Below are positions 1 to 11,389 of a stretch of DNA of 64,000 bases, piece by piece. The DNA comes from Canna indica (taxonomy: Eukaryota > Streptophyta > Magnoliopsida > Zingiberales > Cannaceae). The notes beneath the pieces are model-generated. The model ran no database searches, had not been told where the DNA came from, and worked only from the letters and a program-made list of their open reading frames with translations. The translations under genes were made by a program, and so were the position numbers. Location of the stretch: assembly GCA_034359265.1 (NCBI GenBank), contig CP136893.1:41489501-41553500 (forward strand), written 5' to 3'. The first letter of the stretch is position 1, and every line of letters starts with the position of its first letter.

Positions 1-1866
1 ACCAAGAGTCATTTTCCATGGAAACCAAGCATCTAATATGGGGATTAGGTAAGACATTTAAATCTAATGTGTAGACATTTTCTTTCCTATTTCCAATAAA
101 CATAATGTCATTAGATAGTACACTCCTAATGATACATTTAGATGCTTCAAAAATAATTACATATCCATTGTCACACAATTGAGATATGCTAATCAAGTTA
201 TGCTTCAACCCATCAACTAGTAAAACATTTTTAATGCATGGGTAAGGAAGTATACCTATATCACCAATGCCAACAATCTTACATTTCGCATTGTCTCCAA
301 TTATTACATGTCCTCCATCTTTGCTTGATAGGGTTGTAAATAGATTGATATCACCCATCATGTGTTTTGAGCAACCACTATCCAATATCCATGTGCTTCT
401 ACTTGCTTGAGGATGTTTCTCCATCTACAAAAGGAGAAAAAACTATTTTTGGTACCCAAATTTTCTTCGGTCCTTGAGTGTTAGTCATCTTAGGAACCCA
501 ACTAAATCTAGCATGTGGATTCCTCCTTAATGCTCAATCTTTAGTCATATGGCCAAATATACGACATGAAAAATAATTTCCATTAAACTTCCTTCTATTG
601 TGTGTATGAGCATGGAAGTGTGATGACTTTTTGGCATGGACAACCTTAGGCATGGCATTTTGTAAGGTTATCATTTTTTCATTTAGCATGCAAAGTTTCT
701 TTTTTAATGTTACCATGCTATCATTCAAGTGCTCTACCTGATCACTTAAGTACTTATTTTCATCTTCCAATTTTTTGTTGTCATATTCTAAGTTTTTCTT
801 AGCTTCTTTCTAGTTCTTCTTGAGTAAATGAAAGCTCACCAAATGTAAATCTTACCTCATGGTCATTTGCCATCAAGCAAAGATTTGCCTTTTCACTCTT
901 TTAGTCTTCTTCACTTGATGAAGGCTCGCTTTCATCCCACGAAGCCATCATTGCCTTCTTCTTCTTCTTCTTCTTGTATTTGTCCTTTTTGTGAGGGTTG
1001 GAGGTGGAAGCCATCTTGAGAAGTAGGCAATCCTTCCGTAGATGCCCGGTCTTGTTGCAATGGTAGCATGTGTAGTCTCCTCTTCCCTTTCTCATGGCTC
1101 CTCTCTTGAAGCTCAAGTCTTCTTGCCAACATCGTCATTTCCTCAAAGTCGTCTGTCTCTTCCTCGGATGATGAGGATTCTTCTCCTCGGTGTGATGCTT
1201 TTAAGGCAATGGTCTTGCCTTTGGGAGCATCTTCCTCCTTGTATTGCTTCATATGGATCTCATGTTTCATGAAAGACCCAATGAGCTCGGTGATCTGCAA
1301 GGTGCTCATGTCCTTCGCTTCCATGAAGCGATGACCTTGGGCTCCCAAGCTTTTGGAAGGGAACGAATGAGCTTTCTTACCTTCTCCTCTTCCCTTATCC
1401 CTCTGCCAAGGTTAGCTAATCCATTTATAATATTTTGAAATCTAGCATACATGGCATCACTGGATTAATGTGATTACATTTTTAACATTTCATAATCATG
1501 CATGAGTAGGTTTATTTTAGATTCCTTAACTTGTGAAGTACCTTCATGTGTAGTCTCTAGGACTTTCCAAAATTCATATGTGGACTTACAAGTAGAAATC
1601 CTATTGAACTCATTAATTGATAGACCACAATATAATGCATTGACGGCCTTTGTATTTACATTAAAGAGTTTAATCTCTTCTTGGTCCTACTCATCCATGT
1701 CCTTAGTTGGTTGCTTATACTCTACTTGTATCATTCTCCATACATCCTTGCCTAGTGATTGTAGGAAGCCATTCATACGAATATTCTAGTAGACATAGTT
1801 ATTACCATCGAACAATGGTGGAGTATGAGTAGAGGACCCTTGAGCTAGTTGGATTTCACTAGTCAT
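1..1866 (-). pseudogene. Copia gag and start of pol, decayed
   Basis: Gag starts at the ATG at 1866-1864, just inside the primer-binding site. Its first residues, MTSEIQLAQGSSTH, match the gag at 33353. A UBN2-type gag domain lies at about 1850-1250, a CX2CX4HX4C zinc knuckle (CYHCNKTGHLRKDC) at about 1025-1070, a coiled-coil tail to about 600, and an aspartic protease motif (WILDSGCSKHM) at about 360-400. The start of the GAG-pre-integrase region is at the left edge. Several stops and frame changes interrupt the reading frame (for example near 900, 1320 and 1470), so no gag or pol protein can be made. Only part of pol lies in the window. Confidence 0.85.
955..975. repeat. (CTT)7 microsatellite
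   Basis: Seven CTT units. On the minus strand they encode the lysine run that follows the gag zinc knuckle. The matching run is shorter in the plus-strand copies at 34250, 37080 and 39930. Confidence 0.9.
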
Positions 1867-1909
1867 TTTAACTTGTAGGGAAGATGGTTAAATCTAATCC
1901 TACGACCTA

Positions 1910-1921
1910 GCTCTGATACCA
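1910..1921 (-). other. Primer-binding site, tRNA-iMet
   Basis: The minus strand reads TGGTATCAGAGC, the usual complement of the 3' end of plant initiator tRNA-Met, two bases inside the LTR end at 1924. It fixes the LTR/internal boundary and the orientation of copy A1. Confidence 0.9.
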
Positions 1922-1923
1922 AT

Positions 1924-3285
1924 TGTTGGTAAAGGGGGGGGGGGGGGAGGGGGGGGGTTGAATAGTGTGTGTTCTTTTTCAATTTACTTCAAATTTTTTT
2001 TTAGCCCATTTTAACTTCAACCAAATGCAAGTGCAACTAAATAATGTTCGTTACCAAATATGAAGCACAACAATAAACAAACAAGCAAGGCAATGCTAAC
2101 ACGAGGAAAATAGTGGTTCGGCCAACCGCCTACTCCACTACCTTGGTTCCACACCAAGGATTTTTAACCAACTACTTTATAGAACTTGTCTTTCCCTTTG
2201 AATACAACCGAGGACTCGATTCTCACTTCCTTGAGAACTCCTCAAACCTATTCACCTAGGCAAAACACAATTCTACACAGTAAACCGTAAGTGTTTACAC
2301 TAGCACACCTAGCAAGCTAATCCAATTAAAATAAGTTTAAACAACACTTAAAATTACAATGAAAAGAGCTAAGAAATAAAACCAAGAACCAATACTCATT
2401 ACCAAGCCTTCAAGCCTTCAACTCGCCAAGTCGTTGAGCTCAAATCGAAGCCCGAGTTGAGGGAAGATGAGCGCTTGAGAATACGTTGATCGGAGAAGCG
2501 ATAGAAAGCAGTTGATCTCTAGAAGGCACAAATCTCTCTCTTGAATGCTTAATTTAGTTGTCAAGGAGTATTAAAGGAGTTAGGTGAGGGGTATTTATAA
2601 CCCCTCAACTGAACGGCTCTTGAACGGGCTTTTTTTCACTTGTTGGACGTCGTTCGATTGCTTGTCGGTCGGTCAATCGTCGGTCAATCGACCGATCGAC
2701 CACCCAGTGATCGCTAGCAATTCTTGCTTCTGTTGCTCTATTTGGTCGATCGAAGGGTCGACCGATTGAGTCATGATTCTGCTGCTCTGTTGTCCGATCG
2801 ATTGATCGATCGACCGAAGCAGACACTGCCTGGTTTTGGCCTCGATCGATCAATTTTTCGGTCGACCGAAGTAGCCACTACCGATTTTGCATTTGTTCGG
2901 TCGACCGACCGATCGACCCAAGTGGCTACTGCGATTTTTTTGCCTTGTTTGATCAATCGACCGGTCGACCAACTTAGCCTGAGCCTGATTTTTAACTTAT
3001 CTTTGATGCATGCTTTTTTATGTGTTTAGTTAGGAAGTTTTAACTTGGATAACTTTACAATTAGGCTTGGGATGAGATCCTATGGGTATATTACAAGATA
3101 TCTACTCAACCTACACTCGAGCCTTTCTTGACGTTCTTTTCTTTCGTTTCTTTGAGCGAAGTTCGCCGAAGTTCGGATGCTTATCGCAACCTAAACCTGA
3201 ACTCAAAACTTTACACATAGATTAAATACTTGTTTGTTATCATCAAAATGAGGATCAAAGCTTAAGGGGAACCCTTAAGCCAACA
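1924..3285 (-). repeat. 5' LTR of copy A1 (family A, 1362 bp)
   Basis: On the minus strand it begins TGTTGGCTTAAGGG at 3285 and ends CAACA at 1924. It carries the palindromic CGGTCGACCG cluster (about 2640-2975), then a TATA box, seen on the plus strand as tatttata near 2592, preceded by GGGG. Near its 3' end is a 24-base G run on the plus strand, 1934-1957, with one A at 1948. In the sister LTRs this is only a short C tract before TTCTAGTGT, so it has expanded or is a sequencing slip. Confidence 0.9.
2640..2975. repeat. Palindromic CGGTCGACCG cluster in LTR U3
   Basis: Roughly a dozen full or partial copies of the self-complementary motif TCGGTCGACCGA or variants with GATCGATC, spaced about 10-50 bp. 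It sits directly upstream (on the minus strand) of the TATA box. Equivalent clusters occur in every other family A and B LTR here: about 5800-6090, 7470-7680, 12000-12190, 17725-17980, 26510-26670, 32280-32570, 35105-35450, 37930-38280, 44625-44850 and 49275-49530. On either strand it translates to spurious Asp-Arg-Ser repeats. Confidence 0.85.
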
Positions 3286-4492
3286 CTGGTAGTTTCTCTT
3301 ACTCTTCTGATAGCTCTGACTAAAACTTGTCTTGCTTACTCCTTTGGCTTATTATGCCAAAAAGGGGGAGAACAAGCAATTCAAACTCTGCAGTGTTAAC
3401 TGCTCTCTCGACCGATTGTGATACTTGACCTATGGTACTACTTATTATTTTGGCTGCTGATACTTGATACTCTGGTTGTAAAATTGTTGTAAACTTTGTC
3501 ACTTTGGATGCTCTTCTGGTTGTAATCTTTGTGACTTTGGTTGACTATGTGGTATAACTGGTGGATGTCTTCTATAAATTGAACTGGTCTGTTTGGGTTT
3601 TGCCAAATAAGCTAAAGCGGGAGAATGTTAGTATTTGGCTTTTGTTTGTTGGCAATATTTGGCGAAATGAGATTTTGGTGTTTTCTCAGATTCAACAAGG
3701 TAAAAGCTCTACTTATGTGATGATAATAGTTTCAACTATGAAGATGCTATCTTAACTACTTATAGTCTTAAAGGATTTATGGATGGGCTGTCTGATACGA
3801 TCTTGATGACTGATGGACTTTTAGTTTAATGATGATTTTATTAACTGATTCTGGACATTTAAATCATCATTATTATTCATCCTGATCAGTTTAGTTTCGA
3901 AGAGTTTCTCTTCACTTATTCCTTAGGCATTTATTATTTACATTAATGATCTTTTGTAAAAATGCCTAAGTTATGCTGATGGTTTCTATTGAAGACGACG
4001 GTGATTAAATACGATTGAAGTCGGCATTTATTTAGATCTTCCAGTGAAACCTATAAATATTGGAGAAGAGATTTATTATCGACAACTCCATTGCGCGGAA
4101 ACGTTGTTGCCATATATAGAAGAGTTTAAACTACTAAGTGCAGACTGCCGAGTGTAGAAGAGGCAAAAACCTTTTATCTTCGAGGAGAAGAATGGTTATT
4201 GGGTGGATAACTCACTACAACAAGAGGTTGTGTGGAGGACGGAACTCTGTGGCTGTGATGTCATAGAGAGGCAAGTTGGTATTTACTTATAATCCAAAGG
4301 ACTTATATTGTACTTATAGAGAGTAAACTAGGCATTTGTCCGGTGAGTGCCCCGCAGATTAGGTGTTGGTTTGTCACTGAACTACATAAATAAATCTCAT
4401 GTGTTTGCATTGTCTTTTTACTTTGGTTCTTAATTTTCTACAATAGGCTAGTGTTAGAGCAGTTGCAACTTTCTAAGCAACTATCCTTTACA
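3286..4492 (+). mobile_element. Copia fragment: 3' internal end plus 3' LTR
   Basis: Bases 3286-3625 are noncoding 3' internal sequence containing the AAAAAGGGGGAGAA tract typical of SIRE-like elements and a second purine tract (AAAGCGGGAGAA) just before 3626. An LTR beginning TGTTAGTATTTGGC starts at 3626. It shows no similarity by eye to family A or B LTRs beyond the first bases. Its 3' end, near 4492, is my estimate because no primer-binding site or partner LTR follows. The left part of the element is missing where copy A1 abuts at 3285. Confidence 0.55.
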
Positions 4493-5105
4493 AAAGTTCC
4501 CTAAGAGACCTATATATTGTCATGTAGGGATGACCCTGTCTTGTGATATACCCGACGATGTGGTGAGCCGGTTGAGAAAGACACAGGAAAGGTCATCGAA
4601 AGAGTGAATCGATCCTGGCGGGAGGGAGGCGAATCATAACAAGGCGGTTTTCCCTAGAAAGATCGAGAAGGCTCTATAAAGCACGAAGTCGTTTGCTCCG
4701 TGATAGAGCATCGTGGTTCAAAACGCTGTTAGGTGTAGCATGGGATCACTCGTACCATTGTAGGGTGTTGAGGTGGTAGGTAGCTCACTTCTAGGTGTGA
4801 GGCGAGTTGCCAAGATGTTGTTGGCGAAGGGCCATGTGTCAAGGTGGGAAGTAGCCTCAATTTTTAAGCCTTTAGACCGTTGCCATTTCCCAGTCGAGGG
4901 GTGCTAGAGACCTCATCTCGAGGGACAGAGGCTGGCCTTCTTCTTTCTGAGTGGTTGCTCTCCCCACGCTCTGAGCGGCAATGTTCACGCTCAACTGGGG
5001 GCTGTCCCTGAGAACTTGATGGTGTCTTGACCTGGCCCGCCAACTTCTAGTTTTGTGCTTCTAACTCCTTTACCCGTTATAGGGGCTCTTCAGGGGAAAG
5101 GGGGG
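4493..5105. other. Unassigned GC-rich sequence, left half
   Basis: No coding potential or repeat structure that I can recognise. It is more GC-rich than its neighbours. It ends in GGGGG (5101-5105), the target duplicated by the outer family B element, so it continues at 25796. The rejoined sequence is likely part of an older retroelement; see the right half. Confidence 0.4.
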
Positions 5106-6800
5106 TGTTGGCTTAAGGTTTTCAACCTTAGTCTTAATCTCGGTTTTGATGATAACAAACAAGGAACTAATATTTCATTGAGAAAACTTTTAGGTTCCAA
5201 GTCGGTTAGCGCTCGACGTCCCCGATCGAAAAAATCTAAGAAATCATAGAAATCGGCAATGTCGCTTGTCGGCGCTCTGGATTCTTCAAGAAGTTAGAGT
5301 TTACGTTTAGGGTGTCTAGATATGTTGTATATCCTCTTTATGATGCAAAGAACCCTAAAACTAAACCCGAAACCTAAAACATGAAAACCCGGAAACCACC
5401 CTGAATTCACTAAGCCTAGGGAGCTCCTTGGAGGGCTATATGACCTAGATAGTTTCTTGACATAAAGAATGGCGGTAATTGTTCCTTGGGTTAAAATTAG
5501 AAAATGAGGTATTTTTTAGGAATTTTTGAAAGCCTTTAGCCTAAACTTATTTGATCCGAAAAATTAGAAAAGTTCTATTTTCTGAAAATGTGTACTAGAC
5601 CCCAAAAAGTAGATTTTGATTCTTAAGGATTTTGATTTTTTAGATATTTTTATTGAATCCAACTGGGGAGTAATCCTTATATAACATTTATGCTTTAAAG
5701 TTATGAACTTAAAGTTAAGATTTGTTATATAAGTAGGCTTAGCGAAAATGGAACCCAAACGAGCAGAGAAACAAAGCAAACCAAACTGCTCAGCCTAGTT
5801 TTGGTCGACCGGTCGGTCAACCGAATGGCGTTAAAAAGTGGCAGAAGGCCACTTCGATCGACCGAGAGATCGATCGACTGATGCCAAAAATGGCAGTAGC
5901 CATTCGGTCGACCTGTCGGTCGATCAAAGTTGGTGAAGAAATCATGGAAGACTTGCGACGGTCGATCGATCGGTCGACCGGATTATAGATCACAGGAATC
6001 GCGTCTGGCGGTCGACCCGTCGGTTGACCGCACAGAGAGATTGAGCCAGCGGTCAATCGGTTGGCCGACCGACGATTGATCGGCATGCGACCGAATGACG
6101 GAAACGGCTAGTTTTTTGCCCGTTGACGCGCTATTTCCATTGTTGGGTTATAAATACCCATACCCAGCCTTCCGTAAATAATTTTTGATCACTCTAAAAA
6201 ACTTCATTGAGCCATTCTTGATCATTCTAAAGCTTTTCTTGCTCTATCCTTTTGGTAACCCTAGTTTCCAAGATACACACCTTGATTTAGCCTTCAAGAT
6301 TTATCGATTCATCATCTCAAGGCATCAAGAGGAACTAGGACTCGTATTTGGATCTAAGTATTTGTTGTAGTATTTATTTGCTCCAATACTTGTATATTTT
6401 TGTGATTTCTTTCATTGTATTCAAGCTTGTAAGAAGACCTAGTATTATGTCTTGTATGTAAGTGGTATCCTTGGTGTAGAAGGTGTAAAGGCACTTGTGT
6501 AAACATAGTTTACTAGGATTAGTTGAGTTGTCCCTTAGATTGAGGTGGAAAAGTGCTCTCTGTAAGAAGGCGGAGACTTCTAGGTGTGGAAGTGCCTTAG
6601 GTCGAGAGTGAGACTCTTCGAGTCAAAGTCCTCTGTGTAAGGGAAACATCGTTAATCTAGTAAAACTAAGTTTGAAAATCCTAAGTGGGGTGCTTAGGTA
6701 GTAGAGTAGGCATTAGAGCCGAAGCACTATAAATTCTTGTGTTTGCATTGATATTTTGTTTTATGCTTAATTGTTTTATTATTGCTTCCGCATTTAGTCA
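5106..6800 (+). repeat. 5' LTR of outer family B element, first part
   Basis: Begins TGTTGGCTTAAGGTTTTC. It carries the palindromic CGGTCGACCG cluster at about 5800-6090 and a TATA box (TATAAATA, 6149-6156). It is cut at 6800 within GCATTTAGTCA by the inner element; AGTCA (6796-6800) is the duplicated target. The LTR resumes at 13016. Confidence 0.9.
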
Positions 6801-8487
6801 TGTTGGCTTAAGGTTTCCAACCATGGTCTTAATCTCAGATTTGATGATAACAAACATGGAACTAATGTTTTATTGAGAAATATTTCAAGTTCCATAACGG
6901 TTAGCGCATGACGTCCGCGATCAGAAAATCGGAGAAATCAGAAAATCGGAAGGACGTTGGTCGACGTACTCGAACTCTTCAAGAAGTTAGACTTTAGGTT
7001 TAGGGTATCTAGATATGTTGTATATCCTCTTTATGATGCAAAGAACCCTAAAACCAAACCCAAAACCCAAAATATGAAAACCCGGAAACCGCCCTGAATT
7101 CACTAAGCCTAGGGAGCTCCTTGGAGGGCTATATGACCTAGATAGTTTCTAGACATAAAAAATGAAGGTAATTGTTCCTTGGGTTAAAACTAGATGATGA
7201 TGTATTTTTTAGGAATTTTTGGAAGCCTTTAGCCTGATCATATTTGACCCAAAATATTAGGAAATTTTGATTTTCAGAAAATTTGTACTAAACCCCAAAA
7301 AAAATAGATTTTGATTCTTAAGGATTTTGATTTTTTATATATTTTTATTGAGTCCAAATGGGGGGTAATCCTTATATAACATTTATGTTTTAAAGTTATT
7401 AAGTAGACTTAGCGAAGACGGAACCAGAAAACGAGTAAACACAGCCTAACCAAAAAAAATGGCAGTAGGTGCTTCGGTCGACCGGATCTCGGATCGGTAA
7501 AAGCCATGACTCATTCGGTCGACCCGTCGGTCGACCAAACTGCAGATCACTGAACTTGCAACTCTGGTGGTTGACCCTCTAGTCAACCGATTAGTGCGAT
7601 TAAAGCACAGAAAGGCCAACAGTCGTAGGACGAACGATCGACCGACATGCGATCGAACGGTGGAAACGTCTAGTTTTCTGCCCGTTGAGCCGCCCGTTGT
7701 CGCACCGTTTCTTATGGGGGTTATAAATACCCAAACCCAGCCTTCCTTAAATAACTTTTGATCACTCTTAACCTTCATTGAGCCATCATTGATCAACTCT
7801 AAGCTTTCATTGCGCCATCTTTTAGAGAAATCCTTGTCTAAGCTTTCATTCCTAGAGTTTGCCTTCAAATTTGATTTGATTCATCATCAAGGCATCAAGA
7901 GGACTAGGGAGTGTCTTTTGGAGCTAAGTATAGTTTGATTGATTTATTGCTCCGATTGTTATTGTATTTTATTTTTTATTTTGATTGTACATGAAGTGTG
8001 TAAACCTAGAATGCTAGGTTTGATTTGGTTGGTGGTTGCCTTGGTGTTAAGGCTTAATTCCACCGTTGTAAACGTATTTTAGTGGGATTAGTTCTAGTTG
8101 TCCCTTAGGTTGAGGTGGGAGAGTGCACTCGGTAGGAAGGTGGGATACTTCCGGGTGTGGAAGTGCCTTCGATTGGAGAGCGGAGACTTTCTGGTGTAAA
8201 GTCCTCATTGTAAGGGAAACAATATATAATCTAGTAAATTTAGTTTGAAAATCCTAAGCGGGGTACTTAGGTAGTGGAGTAGGCATTGGGGCCGAACCAC
8301 TATAAATCACTGTGTTTGCATAGCTTCCTCTTGCGTTTGCTTAATTAGAATATTTACTTTGCTTCCGCTTGTTATTCAATTTGTTAATTGCCTAAGTAAT
8401 TGACTAAATGATTAAAACCGGAATTAGGCGAAAAGATTAGTAAACACACTATTCACCAGCCCCTCTAGTGTGACCATTTCACCAATA
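6801..8487 (+). repeat. 5' LTR of inner family B element (1687 bp)
   Basis: Starts TGTTGGCTTAAGG and ends ACCAATA, where the usual end is CAACA. Palindromic motif cluster at about 7470-7680 and TATA box at 7722-7729 within GGGGGTTATAAATACCC. The run TATAAATCACTGTGTTTGCAT near 8302 is shared with the other family B LTRs, as is the C-rich end before TCTAGTGTG. Confidence 0.92.
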
Positions 8488-8489
8488 AT

Positions 8490-8501
8490 TGGTATCAGAG
8501 T
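8490..8501 (+). other. Primer-binding site, tRNA-iMet
   Basis: TGGTATCAGAGT, one mismatch from the usual TGGTATCAGAGC, two bases after the LTR end. Confidence 0.88.
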
Positions 8502-8555
8502 GGGACGTGGATTGAGATTTCACTATCTGGTCTACATCTTGCCTCAATCTAGATA

Positions 8556-9983
8556 ATGGCACTAGAGAGTATAGCATTTGCACCACCTAGGTTTGATGAA
8601 GAAAATTTTGGTGTTTGGAAAAGTAAGATGTATACCTTTCTTAAAACACAAAGTTTAGATCTATTATGCATGCTAAAGAATGAATATGTTGAGCCCACTA
8701 TTGACATAAATGATTGGACTTAAGAACAAGTTAAATTATTTGAATTGAATGCTAAAACAACGCATCTCCTATATTGCTCATTTTCAAATGAAATACTTAA
8801 AAAGGTTATGCATTGTTCTTCCGCATTTGATATTTGGGCCACATTAAATATGTTATATGATTATGCTAAAAGCGAAGAGCTTAATACATTTGTAGAGGGT
8901 GGTGATGACAATGGTCATCCCCCTAGTACTAACCTAGGTTTTGATGATCTTAGTGCTTCTAGTCAAAGAAGCAAATCAAAAAGTCGAAAAAGAAAGGTTA
9001 TATGCTACTTGTGCAAGGAAAAGGGGCACATTAAGAGGAATTGTCCTTCATCAAAGAAGAATGCCAAAAAGAGGACAAGTGCTTCAACATCCACCTCCAA
9101 ATCACAAGAAGCATCCTCTTGTCATGACTATGAAGGCACATCCAAGGTTTGCCTCATGGGTATCCATGATGAGGTACAATACTCTATTGTTAGTCATGAT
9201 AAAGATATAGCATATGATAGTGATGCTAGTTCTTCACATTCACTCAAAATATCATATGAAGAATTAGTAGAAGAATGTCAAAATATGTGTGCCATGCTTT
9301 TGAAAAAGAGTAAAGAAATGAAGAAAATTAAAAAAGACAACTCTAGGCTTACTAAGGATTTGCATGCTCTAGAATTAGAAAATGAAAATTTAAAGGCAAA
9401 TCTAAGTTCCTCAAGTGTTGATTGCCATGATAATACTGATGGTTTGTAAACTAATAATTCACAATTGATAATTGAAATTGAGGTCTTAAAAAGTGAGAAT
9501 ATTGATTTAAAAAATGAAAATGATGATTTGAAAAGTATCTCAAAAGTTGAGATTGAGAATTTGAAAGTAGAAAATATGAAAATCAAAAATGAAAATAGTA
9601 TGATGAAATCTCAAATGCAAGCCTTACATAAATCAATTAATGATTTGAAAAATGAGGTTATTTTCTTGAGTAAGAAAACTAGTAGTTTATCACATGTTTC
9701 ATCTTTTAGAAATCCTAGGAATAAAAATATTTCATCTAAGAATGCCCATGCTCATCATGCCTCTTATGCCAAGCATTCTAACATTATACCTTATGTTCAC
9801 ATGAATGGTAAAAAGAAAGAATTTCGTGGACATTGTTTTTGTTGTGGCATATATGGCCATACTATATATGATTGTGCATTCAAGAAAAATCCAAGTGTAG
9901 CTAGGACACTTAGGATTCCTAGGCCATCTAACCCCAAGGACCCAAAGCCATTTGGGTACCAAAAGTTTCATGCTCTTTTGTAG
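8556..9983 (+). pseudogene. Gag of inner family B element, two in-frame stops
   Basis: One frame runs from the ATG at 8556 to 9983 with no frameshift and only two in-frame stops (TAA 8721-8723 and TAA 9447-9449), 476 codons in all. The start MALESIAFAPPRFDE resembles the N-terminal segment of Copia gag proteins. The central UBN2 part, about 110 residues in family A, is missing: the frame passes from FDIWATLNMLYDY straight to an acidic/serine-rich linker. A zinc knuckle CYLCKEKGHIKRNC follows (about 9004-9045), then a Lys/Glu/Asn-rich coiled coil (about 9250-9650), and a second CX2CX4HX4C box, CFCCGIYGHTIYDC (about 9835-9876). It ends where protease would begin in family A. Probable role when intact: a nucleocapsid protein that packages element RNA. 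Confidence 0.85.
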
Positions 9984-11389
9984 GGGGAGCCACCACACAA
10001 GGGTAATGGAAATTGAAGAGTTGAAGTTGACCAAGAAATTGAATGAAGGATCCTTGCATGGTTGCAACTTCAAAGTCTTCACTTAGACTAGATGCCTTAG
10101 GTTTAAGAATTGGCATCTAAATCACTTGGTATCATCACCTTTTCATTACTTGTAGGTTTGAAGTTGGTGTTCATGATACATGCTTTAAATGGATTGATTT
10201 TCCCCACTCTTAATATATTTCAAATGATTTTTAATTTTTTGATTTCCGGTCTCTTCGGAGACCTATGTAGCCTGTAATAGGCTCATGCGACCTTGCGGTT
10301 TAAAATCGTAGGCTCATTGTGACCTTTCGGTTTTCAACCAATAGGAAGGGTTGGAGATCATGTTTTCATATTTATTTTATTTGTGATCTCTTTAGGTCCA
10401 AACTTCACAAACATGTATAGATTTACTCATGTAAGGTGTCCATATGTTTAAATTTGAAAAACCATGAGTAAAGGTTAAAATTTGATACTTAGCAATTTCA
10501 TGTTATCAATCTTATTTTTGAATGAAATAATGCTAACGTAAAATTTTGACCAAATGACATTATTTTCATTTCAAACTTCTCAAACATGCTTTAAATGATT
10601 AGATCTTGATATCTGGAAAGTTTGAATAAAACTAAGAACTTTTGAAACATAGCTAATATTTATGAAAATGCCACTAAATTTTAGATATTTTTAGAAAAAT
10701 GCTGAAAGTTGATTTTTCGATGATTCTTGAAACTGCATGTTCTCTAAAAAATCTAGTTTCTTCAATAAAAATTTCAAAACTTCTCAGTAAGAATACGATT
10801 TGATATAGGTTTTTGAAATTGGATTCCAAAACTTTAAAGTATCGTTCTTTCCAAATGTTCATTTTTCTGATACTTTGATTTTTGGTCCAATCTTCGAATG
10901 AGACTTCAAGTATGATATTTTGAATTCACATTTGGTATCGTTCCACTCATGTGATGATAAAAATCATTTCATAAATGATTTTTGACTCCTTGATCGATAC
11001 ATGAAAATATCAATACTTAAGCCTATACATGATCTCAATACTTGGAATGCATTTATCATCTAATGCTATCATGTACGACTTAGTCTCATATTAGATATTT
11101 GATTTTTCATCCCTTGAGTTGAGATCTTCATGCTTCATGAAAACTATTTTTAGAGTCTCAACTTTGACTATAGGTTGACTTTTCTTGCCCTTTTTGATTG
11201 ATGTCAAAAGGGGGAGAAAAATATAGGTAAAGGGGAAGAAAATATAGGAAAACCATGCATATAGATAGGGGGAGTTCTATTATATAGATATGCATGTTGA
11301 TAGGGGGAGAAATCCCTTAGTTGATATCATCTATGCTTGATTGTATATATTTTCTTAAGAATGTTTGTCATCATCAAAAAGGAGGAGAT
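9984..11389 (+). other. Noncoding 3' internal region of inner family B element
   Basis: AT-rich, with no coding potential. A conserved block near 10240-10350 also occurs at 14880-14990 in the outer copy and, more loosely, at 43850-43910 downstream of pol in family A. From about 11200 it contains several GGGGGAG purine tracts (11210, 11270, 11301). The last one, AAAAAGGAGGAGA at 11376-11388, lies directly against the 3' LTR and is the likely polypurine primer. Confidence 0.75.

Larger units (their letters stand above)
1..3285 (-). mobile_element. SIRE-type Copia retrotransposon, 5' part (copy A1)
   Basis: Read on the minus strand, this is an LTR (3285 down to 1924), a tRNA-iMet primer-binding site and a decayed gag-protease region that leaves the window at base 1. 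The remaining pol and 3' LTR would lie to the left. The gag start and protease region match the plus-strand family A elements at 33353 and 40662. The long coiled-coil gag and the pol signature of its relatives point to the SIRE/Maximus lineage. Its LTR abuts the Copia fragment that starts at 3286, which it appears to have invaded. Confidence 0.88.

Noticed and set aside
1934..1957. G-quadruplex function of the long G run
   Set aside because: It lies in a tract that is short in sister LTRs and is likely slippage or a base-calling artefact; there is no other support.
2605..3029. Open frames on both strands encoding DRS/DR-rich peptides, with similar ones in other LTRs (for example 5817-6086, 17747-17987, 35170-35421, 44662-44931, 49268-49549)
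   Set aside because: They are translations of the palindromic CGGTCGACCG array, which reads open on both strands. They have no start context, no conserved length and no known domain.
5055..5249. Short frames spanning LTR starts of family B (also 11321-11587 and 17002-17208)
   Set aside because: They cross from internal or flanking sequence into the LTR and include the start of the LTR; there is no coding signal.
8490..8501. Possible tRNA gene signal at the TGGTATCAGAGC sites
   Set aside because: These are primer-binding sites complementary to tRNA-iMet. No cloverleaf surrounds them and I saw no tRNA or rRNA gene in the window.
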